Source: Chloracidobacterium sp. UBA7659
GTDB taxonomy: Bacteria > Acidobacteriota > Blastocatellia > Pyrinomonadales > Pyrinomonadaceae
NCBI GenBank assembly: GCA_002483395.1
Contig: DLHV01000104.1
Span: 8,911-15,404, forward strand
DNA: 6,494 bases
Direction: 5' to 3'
Positions within the stretch are counted from its first letter, which is position 1, and the number at the start of each line of letters is the position of its first letter. Made by a program: the position numbers and the translations under genes. The notes below the pieces were generated by a model. The model did not search any database. It was not told the DNA's origin and was given only the letters and a program-made list of their open reading frames with translations. This document shows positions 1 to 5,311 of the stretch, piece by piece.

Positions 1-3
1 TTG

Positions 4-24
4 GGATTGCGGATTTCGGATTGA
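4..24. repeat. three tandem degenerate heptamers
   Basis: Three consecutive 7-bp units, GGATTGC, GGATTTC and GGATTGA, sit head to tail at the left edge. They share GGATT and differ only in the last two bases. The array may continue outside the window to the left. From memory, similar GGATT-type strings occur in intergenic DNA of some Acidobacteriota and Verrucomicrobiota, but three units are too few to assign a family. Confidence 0.5.
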
Positions 25-30
25 AGGCCG

Positions 31-48
31 AAATACGTTTTCGTATTT
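31..48. other. perfect short hairpin, 7-bp stem
   Basis: AAATACG (31-37) and CGTATTT (42-48) are exact reverse complements around a TTTT loop. The stem is AT-rich. Read on the plus strand it is followed by a T-rich but interrupted stretch; read on the minus strand it is followed by GC-rich sequence. It could be a weak terminator for something to the left or simply part of the repeat-rich spacer next to the heptamers. No gene in the window clearly uses it. Confidence 0.35.
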
Positions 49-156
49 TCGTCCTGCTTTTACGGCTTTGGGTGATTTCGCGCAGTTCACACTAATGGGA
101 CGGCCGCGACACAACTAATTTTGGACCGGGCCATATAAGTTGCGTTCACCAGAACC

Positions 157-195
157 ATGAGCAGGAAAAAGACTCGCGATCTTTATCCCGCTCAT
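157..195 (-). terminator. imperfect long hairpin downstream of the CHRD gene
   Basis: ATGAGC (157-162) pairs with GCTCAT (190-195). After an A/C mismatch, GGA (164-166) pairs with TCC (186-188); after an A/A mismatch, AAAGA (168-172) pairs with TCTTT (180-184). The loop is 7 bases. The structure lies 17 bp beyond the stop codon of the CHRD gene, a natural terminator position. However, no run of T follows the stem on the minus strand, so it is not a canonical intrinsic terminator. It may act as a 3'-end stabiliser or a REP-like element. Confidence 0.4.
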
Positions 196-212
196 CTTTC
201 AAGTTCTTCCGG

Positions 213-716
213 CTACTTGACCTGCCCGCGAATCTCGCCTCCCGGGTGCTTGTTCGTGTGCACGTTCGCATAGATCTTGCCTGCACGCATTGCTCGCACA
301 ACTTCGGCCCATTCCCCGGCTGCTATTCCCTGCGCCGTCACAGCAACGATGTCGGCAACCACTATTGTGCCGGAGAAACTCCCCGAGGTTGCCGTACACG
401 GCGGTTTCCCGCCGCCCCCACATAGGAAAGCAACAACGCCACCGTTGACGGATTCTTGCCCTATGTGAATGTGGGCTGCATTGGTGGCCGTGCCCTCTAA
501 GTTTTCATAACTCAGTTCATACTCGATAATCTGATTACGTTCGTCGATCTTCGCCCGAAATTCTCCGGTTCCGGTACTGGAGACAGAAGGGACCTCGTCA
601 AAGCCAAGCAGGTCAGCCTTGTGACTATCATTCGACGCACTCAGCGTTGGCGCGAAAATCAGCGCAAGCGAAAGAGTCAGCACGGCCGCAAGCGCAACAA
701 TTTTTAATATTCTCAT
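213..716 (-). CDS. exported CHRD-domain protein
   Basis: A 167-residue protein with a clear Sec-type signal peptide: basic start MRILK, a hydrophobic core at about residues 6-23, and small residues around 25-28 for cleavage. The rest is a single CHRD domain (about 33-167), a beta-rich fold first named from chordin and common in bacterial exported proteins. Visible family hallmarks are AAHIHIG (80-86, with His82 and His84) and the C-terminal block YANVHTNKHPGGEIRGQV (149-166). Cys99 and Cys107 flank a glycine-rich loop and could form a disulfide outside the cytoplasm. The biochemical role of bacterial CHRD domains is not established, so no reaction is assigned. The ATG at 716 is supported by a good ribosome-binding site. 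The gene follows the oxidase-like gene by 122 bp on the same strand with no terminator seen between them, so co-transcription is possible. Confidence 0.9.
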   Translation of the reverse strand: MRILKIVALAAVLTLSLALIFAPTLSASNDSHKADLLGFDEVPSVSSTGTGEFRAKIDERNQIIEYELSYENLEGTATNAAHIHIGQESVNGGVVAFLCGGGGKPPCTATSGSFSGTIVVADIVAVTAQGIAAGEWAEVVRAMRAGKIYANVHTNKHPGGEIRGQVK

Positions 717-725
717 GTCATTCTT

Positions 726-730
726 CTCCT
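726..730 (-). promoter_or_regulatory. ribosome-binding site of the CHRD gene
   Basis: On the minus strand AGGAG lies 9 bases upstream of the ATG at 716, within a purine-rich leader. It fixes the start that gives the signal peptide. Confidence 0.75.
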
Positions 731-741
731 TTTCATTTTAT

Positions 742-758
742 CGGCATTTCTGGTGCCG
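742..758 (-). other. small hairpin in the leader of the CHRD gene
   Basis: CGGCA (742-746) and TGCCG (754-758) are exact inverted copies around a 7-base spacer, 11 bases upstream of the AGGAG of the CHRD gene. A 5-bp stem is short. It might modulate translation or be chance. Confidence 0.25.
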
Positions 759-838
759 GCTCTTAAACAATCGAAAATAGTAGGTGGCGCATTGATTACA
801 GACCAACCCGACGAGCACGGTCATCCGAAGCGCCCAAG

Positions 839-3238
839 TTATTCGTCATTACTGTTTACCAGGTAGATACGTTTCGCTACGCTGGGAACACCCGCCTCGT
901 CCAGAACATAGAGGAGGTAGATCCCGGGAACTGCTTGCGCAGGCAGCTTCGGAGCTCTAATGCGAATTTCTCCATTTTTAGCCGCTCCTTTCTGATGAAA
1001 CGCCATCTTCACGTATCGATCACCTGTTGTCAGACTATGCGTGTTATGGTCGCTGCGAAGCATCACGACTGAGCCAATCTCACGCGGATCACCGGCAACT
1101 TTTATGTCGAAGTGTCCGCCAAACGAGATCTTTTCAGGCGACTCCACTATGACAGGACGCTCCGCCTGGCTCCCGTCCGGGTTGAACAGATATGGCGGAA
1201 AGAAAAGTTGTCCCACGGGAACTCCAAGATCGGGATCCCCGCGTGGAAGCAAGCCGGCATATGAACTCATCAGCGGAAAGGACGGGTCATCGGGCCGCAC
1301 CAGTGCTTCGCGGTTTTCTCCCGCAAAGAACACCGAACCATCCGGCAGCAAGGTGGCGGTGCCGTGAAGGCCTCGCGAAACAGTCGTTTTGGCCATTCGG
1401 GTTATCGAGCCGGTCGCCGGATCGAACATTTGGAAGTGATGGCCTTCTTTTTCCTCGAACGTGCACGGTCTTCCATCGACGGTGCAACTGGGCGAGCGGT
1501 TCACTCCCTGGCCTATAAGCACCGTTCCATCCGGAAGCTGCACCGCCTTGGTCGTCGCGAGCGGTTGCAGGATGTTGCCGACAAACCGCCATTTCGGTTT
1601 TGTATCGGTAAAGTCGATGCTCTCAACCGTTCCGGTCTGCTCGCCGGCGGCATTGTTTCCCGAGATCATAAACCATTTGTGCGAAACCGTGTGCCCGTCA
1701 CCGTCGATCTCGATAAAGCTCGCGGTCGGACAGCAATATGGCCTCACCTCCGAAGCGATGTCGACGAGCGTCCAATAGTTCTTGGCCGGAACGTTTCGGT
1801 TCGGATCCTTCATTGCTCCCAACACGTCGAGGCACCACGTCGTTCCCGCCGTAAAGTTAGGAGTTCCTCCACCGACGCCGAACCTCGCGCCGCCTGGAAT
1901 AAGCTCGGCACCGTAGTTTATCTCACCGTCATACGTGCAAACCACCCAATCGTCCTTCCGTGGGCCCGTCTGGACAACCTCTAATTGCGGATAGAGCGGG
2001 AACGCCATTCGGGCGTTTTCCAGCGCGATGTTCCGGTCAGTTTTTGGGTCGTAAACCTCCGGTACGACAATGTTGACGCGAGAAGCGGTAAAGGCCGAAT
2101 CGGTCTGGCTTTGGTTTTGGCGGCCTTTTGCGACCCGGGCCGGATCAGGCGCGACCGAATTATTCTGATCAAAGCCGCCCACGACCAGCACCATGTCGTT
2201 GGGCATCGGAATCGCCGAAGGATACCACCGGGAGTATTTCTGGTCGGATGGTTCCGACGGCTGAGTACTCTGCTGATCGCGCGGATCGCAGTTAGGATAG
2301 AATTGGGCATTCGGGTCGTTAGCGAACAACATCCGGCCGAAAGGATCTCTCGCCCAGTTTGACCGGGTGCATGGTTCACGCCGGGCTACCCAGGTTTCGG
2401 TTTCCGGGTCAAAAATATTCACCTTGTAAATCCCGTTATTGCTCTGCATGTCATGGCCGCCGAAAACATAGACGCGGCCGTCAGACAACGTTACGCGGGC
2501 ATTGCAGTATGTGTTGTAGAATAAACCTTTCGAATAGCCGTTTTCGGCAAATGCCGCCCGGTTCATAGCGAAATCGTTCTGGTCAAGCAAAGCGGTGTGG
2601 AACTTACCGGAATTTCTGAAAGCATCTGGGTGAGAGATATCGAACAAAAGCTGCCTTTCCATCGTGCGATTCGCGACGATGCGTGTCGGCACACTTTGAC
2701 TCAGGCCCTGGCGCATCAGGTATCCGCCGTAAGTCAGTCTTTGGAACGAATCGTCCGCCGACCGCATTGTGCCGAGGCCCAAAAACGGGTCGAACCCGTG
2801 GATGACATCCCTTAACGAACTGTTGAACTGGTTGCCGGCGGTCGTTAATGCGCCGCGCGTAATTGCCAGATCGACAAGCGCCGGATCGGCCATGTCGTTT
2901 GGCGTGTACTCGGGAAACCTGGCGTGAAACAAAATTTTTGGCGTTGTGGAATTACGTTTCCAGACCAGACCCATATGAACCGCTTCAACGCTTTGCATCG
3001 GGATAAATGGCGATACCTCGCCGCATACAGCGCGAGGGCAATTCGCGTTTGGATCTGGAAATCCGATCTGAGCAGACGCAATATCAAATGTGCTGAAAAG
3101 GCTGACGGCCAAAAGACACGCAAGCAGTGCGAACATCGCTATGTAAGCACGTTTGTCGAGAAGCCCGCGCGTGATCAACAGCCATTTATTGCGCGCAATG
3201 CCTTGAACAAGTAAGCGAAATTGTTTAGTGATCATCAT
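839..3238 (-). CDS. exported galactose/glyoxal-oxidase-like kelch protein with GO-like E-set domain
   Basis: A 799-residue protein resembling radical-copper oxidases (galactose oxidase, glyoxal oxidase, bacterial GlxA), which oxidise alcohols or aldehydes with O2 to give H2O2. Residues 32-51 are a hydrophobic segment after an unusually long basic n-region, with a likely cleavage site ASA|Q at 56/57. Propeller blades carry repeated DGxVxVxGG strands. Cys245 (in YCNARVTLSDGRVYVFGGH) and Tyr339 (in RWYPSA) match the Cys-Tyr cofactor pair of galactose oxidase (Cys228/Tyr272). His625 (in RGLHGTATLLPDG) and His734 (in NTHSLT) match ligands His496 and His581. The axial Tyr495 equivalent is Leu624. 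The C-terminal domain (about 685-795, starting near PPYLFNPDGS) matches the GO-like E-set (DUF1929) region. About 45 extra residues with Cys290 and Cys317 precede the cofactor Tyr. Family membership is secure; catalysis and substrate are uncertain because of Leu624. Confidence 0.88.
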   Translation of the reverse strand: MMITKQFRLLVQGIARNKWLLITRGLLDKRAYIAMFALLACLLAVSLFSTFDIASAQIGFPDPNANCPRAVCGEVSPFIPMQSVEAVHMGLVWKRNSTTPKILFHARFPEYTPNDMADPALVDLAITRGALTTAGNQFNSSLRDVIHGFDPFLGLGTMRSADDSFQRLTYGGYLMRQGLSQSVPTRIVANRTMERQLLFDISHPDAFRNSGKFHTALLDQNDFAMNRAAFAENGYSKGLFYNTYCNARVTLSDGRVYVFGGHDMQSNNGIYKVNIFDPETETWVARREPCTRSNWARDPFGRMLFANDPNAQFYPNCDPRDQQSTQPSEPSDQKYSRWYPSAIPMPNDMVLVVGGFDQNNSVAPDPARVAKGRQNQSQTDSAFTASRVNIVVPEVYDPKTDRNIALENARMAFPLYPQLEVVQTGPRKDDWVVCTYDGEINYGAELIPGGARFGVGGGTPNFTAGTTWCLDVLGAMKDPNRNVPAKNYWTLVDIASEVRPYCCPTASFIEIDGDGHTVSHKWFMISGNNAAGEQTGTVESIDFTDTKPKWRFVGNILQPLATTKAVQLPDGTVLIGQGVNRSPSCTVDGRPCTFEEKEGHHFQMFDPATGSITRMAKTTVSRGLHGTATLLPDGSVFFAGENREALVRPDDPSFPLMSSYAGLLPRGDPDLGVPVGQLFFPPYLFNPDGSQAERPVIVESPEKISFGGHFDIKVAGDPREIGSVVMLRSDHNTHSLTTGDRYVKMAFHQKGAAKNGEIRIRAPKLPAQAVPGIYLLYVLDEAGVPSVAKRIYLVNSNDE

Positions 3239-3240
3239 TT

Positions 3241-3247
3241 ACCTCCT
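3241..3247 (-). promoter_or_regulatory. strong ribosome-binding site, twin ATG starts
   Basis: AGGAGGT on the minus strand is a perfect Shine-Dalgarno sequence. Two ATG codons follow directly (3236-3238 and 3233-3235). From the end of AGGAGG the first ATG is only 3 bases away and the second 6 bases. The second therefore has the more usual spacing, and the real protein may start one residue later than the longest ORF (798 residues). Confidence 0.8.
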
Positions 3248-3302
3248 AAATGCGTTTTCCTTCCGTAGTTTTTACGCAATGAGTATTGCAACCTGTGGGC
3301 AA

Positions 3303-3331
3303 GCAATATTGTAATTATTGGGGGCAGTCAA
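3303..3331 (-). promoter_or_regulatory. candidate sigma-70 promoter of the oxidase gene
   Basis: On the minus strand TTGACT (3326-3331) resembles a -35 box. It is followed after 17 bp by TATTGC (3303-3308), a poor -10 box matching three of six consensus bases. A CAATAT word overlaps each box, so a protein bound there could block polymerase. This would leave a leader of roughly 60 bases before the start codon. The assignment is tentative. Confidence 0.3.
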
Positions 3332-3403
3332 TATCACAGATAATCACTGCTAAAGGCAGGCGAATCAGTATTGGCGGGAACCAATATCGTAATGGCCCGC
3401 GGG

Positions 3404-3420
3404 CAGTTAACATGTAACTG
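3404..3420. promoter_or_regulatory. perfect inverted repeat, operator-like
   Basis: CAGTTA and TAACTG are exact reverse complements separated by 5 bases (ACATG), giving a 17-bp dyad of the size bound by dimeric repressors such as MarR- or Xre-type proteins. It directly abuts the GC palindrome GCCCGCGGGC (3395-3404). No regulator gene is visible in the window. Confidence 0.35.
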
Positions 3421-3701
3421 AGGGTAATCAATATTATACGCAAGCAATATGCCAGCATTGGTTATACGCTAGTAAGTTTTACTTATAGCTGTGTTTAATC
3501 CACAGGGAGATTTGCGGGGAAAACAGAAGCAGTTGCGGCATTCGGAATAAAGTACGAAAATTTGGATAATTAGAGCATGACGAGAAGAATCGCTCGTGCG
3601 GGATGCCGAACGAATCCTGCGTCATTTATCGGGTGAACCTCGGATGCACTTCACGCCCTGATGCGTCGAGAAAAGATCAAGTGAGATTTAGAGCTACTTC
3701 G

Positions 3702-4673
3702 TTATGGTTGCGAATTACGGCTCTTTCGCCTCGCAACGGAATAGACAACCAGTCCGATCACATTTGCCACGACGATCAAGCCGCCGACCTTAACACCGAA
3801 CAACAGTCTGCTTTCGACCTGGATTATAGGCATAATCGAGAGAGCAACGTAGAGCAGAGTCATCGCAAATCCGCAAAACGCGGCGGTTTTCAGCCAGATC
3901 GGTACCCTTTGGCCGGAGGCTCGCAGGCCGATGAGCGGAATCGCGAACATGACAAGATAGGTCAATGCATAGAATACGCCCGAGGCGTTCCAGAGCAGTT
4001 GAAACGCTTCCTGCTTGCCGACGCCGACAAGGCCGACGATGCCCATAACAAGCGTAGCTGCCCCGACAAAAAGGATCGAGTTGACCGGCGTATTGTATTT
4101 CGAGTGCATCATTGTGAACCATTCCGGCAAAAGGCTGTCCCAGCCGGCAACCATCGGCAGCCTCGTGTTACCCGCGAACATCACGCTAGATTGCGCCAGC
4201 CGAATTGAAAGCATTGCGACGATCGTCAGTGATGCGATGCCGGCAATAAAACCGAGCGGGCCAAAGCCGACGCTCAACACCTGCGGGATCGGGGCGATCA
4301 GATCGATCTGATCCTGCGGGATAAGGGACAGGACGGAACCCGTTCCGAGTATAAACATGACGGCGATGATCGGCGCGGCGACGAGAACCGAGCGACCGAT
4401 GGTGCGTACCGGGTCACGTGCTTCGCCGGCGTGGATCGCGACATACTCGAAACCGCCGAGAGCTCCAAATCCCATCTTTCCGAGGAGATTGAGCGTCATC
4501 AGCGACAAAACGGGCATCTCGGTTCTGAAAGGGTGATATTCGGTAATTGATCCGTTTGCCAAATTCAATAGCGGGAGAATCAGTATTGCGCCGAATATCA
4601 GAATCATTAGCACGCCGCCCGCTTTATGTATCCATTTGCCGACTCCGAGCCCGACGACCGTAATAACGATCAA
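3702..4673 (-). CDS. permease C-terminal fragment (after the frameshift)
   Basis: A 323-residue ORF whose apparent start is a TTG at 4673 without a ribosome-binding site. The frame is already meaningful upstream, from AAC at 4694, so this is not a separate gene. It carries the remaining membrane helices and the cytoplasmic-loop hallmark GALGGFEYVAIHAGEARDP (71-89), followed by a conserved Arg-rich IGR turn. That loop is typical of the APC amino-acid permease family (F-G-x-E, A-x-E, P-x-R-x-I). The last helix (GVKVGGLIVVANVIGLVVYSV) precedes a short basic tail, ARRKSRNSQP, and TAA at 3702-3704. No strong terminator follows. Confidence 0.75.
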   Translation of the reverse strand: MIVITVVGLGVGKWIHKAGGVLMILIFGAILILPLLNLANGSITEYHPFRTEMPVLSLMTLNLLGKMGFGALGGFEYVAIHAGEARDPVRTIGRSVLVAAPIIAVMFILGTGSVLSLIPQDQIDLIAPIPQVLSVGFGPLGFIAGIASLTIVAMLSIRLAQSSVMFAGNTRLPMVAGWDSLLPEWFTMMHSKYNTPVNSILFVGAATLVMGIVGLVGVGKQEAFQLLWNASGVFYALTYLVMFAIPLIGLRASGQRVPIWLKTAAFCGFAMTLLYVALSIMPIIQVESRLLFGVKVGGLIVVANVIGLVVYSVARRKSRNSQP

Positions 4674-5151
4674 GGCGCTGATTATCGCCGTGTTTCACCA
4701 CGCTGATGAACCAGACATTCGCTGTCAGCCATTCGCTGCCGGGGCCAACTATGTAGCCCAGATATTGCGTCACCTGCAGACCCACCTCGGAGGTATTGAG
4801 GATGGCAAACAGCCATAGGTTCCAAGCCACCATGAACCCAAGCAGATCATTAAAACCCAGCTTCGCCCATTGATACAGGCCGCCTTCGAGTGGCATAGCA
4901 CGGTTAAGGTAGATGACTACGACGGCCGACGGAATGTAGAAAAGGAGTATAGCGGCGATCCATAAAACGATGTGCGATGGCCCCTGTTTTGCGGCAACGC
5001 CAACCCACGGCAGTCCGACGATAAACAAGATCTGCGTCAATACGAGATCGGTTAGCCCAAGTTCCTTCTTGAAACCGGAACTGCGTCCTTCAACGCGATC
5101 TTCTTCCTCACGAAACTCCAACGCCGCAGCCGTCTCCGTATCTTCGTTCAT
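4624..5151 (-). CDS. permease N-terminal fragment (before the frameshift)
   Basis: A 175-residue ORF; residues 1-152 are genuine. An acidic cytoplasmic tail (1-30) leads into the first helix with GLPWVGVAAKQG (46-57), corresponding to the broken, substrate-binding TM1 region of APC transporters. A second helix lies at about 61-81. The loop motif MPLEGGLYQW (86-95) is a strong family marker. A further helix at about 103-120 is followed by NTSEVGLQVTQYLGYIVG, and the fourth helix begins at WFISVV. Residues 153-175 are out of frame and end at TAA (4624-4626). The ATG at 5151 has a modest GAGG ribosome-binding site 4 bases upstream. The 160-bp gap upstream holds the terminator of the protease gene, so the permease probably has its own promoter, although no clear one was seen. 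Confidence 0.8.
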   Translation of the reverse strand: MNEDTETAAALEFREEEDRVEGRSSGFKKELGLTDLVLTQILFIVGLPWVGVAAKQGPSHIVLWIAAILLFYIPSAVVVIYLNRAMPLEGGLYQWAKLGFNDLLGFMVAWNLWLFAILNTSEVGLQVTQYLGYIVGPGSEWLTANVWFISVVKHGDNQRLDRYYGRRARSRQMDT

Positions 5152-5155
5152 CGAA

Positions 5156-5159
5156 CCTC
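5156..5159 (-). promoter_or_regulatory. modest ribosome-binding site of the permease
   Basis: GAGG on the minus strand, 4 bases before the ATG at 5151. It is short and close, but the only purine-rich match near that start. Confidence 0.45.
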
Positions 5160-5256
5160 ACCGGCAATCTTGAAATCCTTGCTCCTAGTCGTTGTCATCG
5201 AACATCCTAATACAACTTCACCCGTGCTAAAAGCCAAAAAACCTTGGATGTAACGC

Positions 5257-5287
5257 AAAAAAGAGCAGCCTCAAACAGCTGCTCTTT
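5257..5287 (-). terminator. intrinsic terminator of the metalloprotease gene
   Basis: AAAGAGCAGC (minus-strand reading from 5287) and GCTGCTCTTT form a perfect 10-bp stem around an 8-base loop (5270-5277). Read on the minus strand the stem runs into a TTTTTT stretch down to 5257. It begins 25 bp after the protease stop codon, the expected place and orientation. It separates the protease transcript from the permease gene. Confidence 0.88.
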
Positions 5288-5311
5288 CTTCCTTTAACCG
5301 ATAGCGGCTCG

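Larger units (their letters stand above)
3299..3450. repeat. 11-bp direct repeat, two copies
   Basis: GCAAGCAATAT occurs at 3299-3309 and again at 3440-3450, both on the plus strand and 141 bp apart. An exact 11-mer pair is not expected by chance in so short a region. It encloses most of the motif cluster, so it may mark duplicated regulatory sites or the ends of a small duplicated or inserted segment. Confidence 0.5.
3283..3461. repeat. cluster of CAATAT-type short repeats
   Basis: CAATAT occurs exactly at 3304-3309, 3329-3334, 3382-3387, 3429-3434 and 3445-3450. Close variants in the opposite sense are GTATTG (3283-3288 and 3368-3373) and TATTG (3316-3320), and CATTGG lies at 3456-3461. 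The first full copy is part of the palindrome CAATATTG (3304-3311). GTATTGG and CCAATAT face each other across CGGGAA (3375-3380). Spacing is irregular (about 10 to 47 bp), unlike a CRISPR or a regular iteron. A multi-site operator for a DNA-binding protein is the simplest reading. Confidence 0.5.
3239..3701. other. 463-bp non-coding, motif-dense control region
   Basis: No convincing gene was seen on either strand here. The half nearest the oxidase gene (about 3280-3490) is AT-rich and packed with CAATAT-type words, two copies of TTATACGC (3434-3441 and 3462-3469), the palindromes GCCCGCGGGC (3395-3404) and TAAGTTTTACTTA (3473-3485), and a CAGTTA/TAACTG inverted repeat. It also holds a perfect TATAAT on the minus strand (3433-3438), but without a recognisable -35 box. 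The half nearest the permease (about 3490-3701) shows little: a weak ACGAG/CTCGT hairpin (3580-3597), no T-run terminator, and nothing else recognised. The region lies upstream of the oxidase gene and downstream of the permease, so it most likely controls the oxidase. Confidence 0.6.
3702..5151 (-). pseudogene. APC-superfamily amino-acid permease gene broken by a +1 frameshift
   Basis: Two minus-strand ORFs in different frames together encode one transporter. The 5' ORF reads correctly to Val151-Val152 (GTG GTG). Its next codon is AAA, followed by about 22 residues of polar nonsense. Removing one A from that AAA (plus-strand TTT at 4693-4695) gives AAC ACG GCG and continues straight into the second ORF, producing a 482-residue protein of normal length for the APC/AA_permease_2 family. 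The family consists of about 12-helix inner-membrane proteins that move amino acids or polyamines, often by exchange or with protons. Apart from this base the gene looks healthy, so a sequencing or assembly error or a very recent mutation fits better than an old pseudogene. AAA alone is a poor site for programmed slippage. The substrate cannot be named. Confidence 0.8.

Noticed and set aside
1364..1984. Long plus-strand ORF (206 codons) antisense to the oxidase gene
   Set aside because: Its translation is Arg/Ser-rich without any recognisable domain, and the opposite strand carries a clear conserved protein. It is a shadow frame.
1981..2379. Minus-strand ORF in another frame inside the oxidase gene
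   Set aside because: Arg-rich shadow translation; the overlapping frame carries the conserved Tyr and kelch strands.
3283..3461. CRISPR array or replication iterons
   Set aside because: The repeated words are only 6-11 bp, irregularly spaced and in both orientations. There are no cas or rep genes.
3580..3597. Terminator of the permease (ACGAG/CTCGT hairpin)
   Set aside because: Only 5 bp of stem, no T-run directly after it, and about 100 bp beyond the stop codon.
3540..3701. Remnant of a gene between the permease and the motif cluster
   Set aside because: Short open stretches on the minus strand gave no recognisable protein and contain stops; there is nothing to support a pseudogene call.
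3603..4208. Plus-strand ORF (201 codons) over the 3' end of the permease
   Set aside because: Low-complexity polar translation with no family features, lying opposite conserved membrane helices.
4671..4673. TTG as the start of an independent second transporter gene
   Set aside because: It lies inside a membrane helix shared with the preceding ORF, with no ribosome-binding site; a frameshift explains both pieces.
4691..4697. Programmed ribosomal frameshift in the permease
   Set aside because: The site has only AAA, with no slippery heptamer and no evident stimulatory Shine-Dalgarno or hairpin; permeases of this family are not known to need one.
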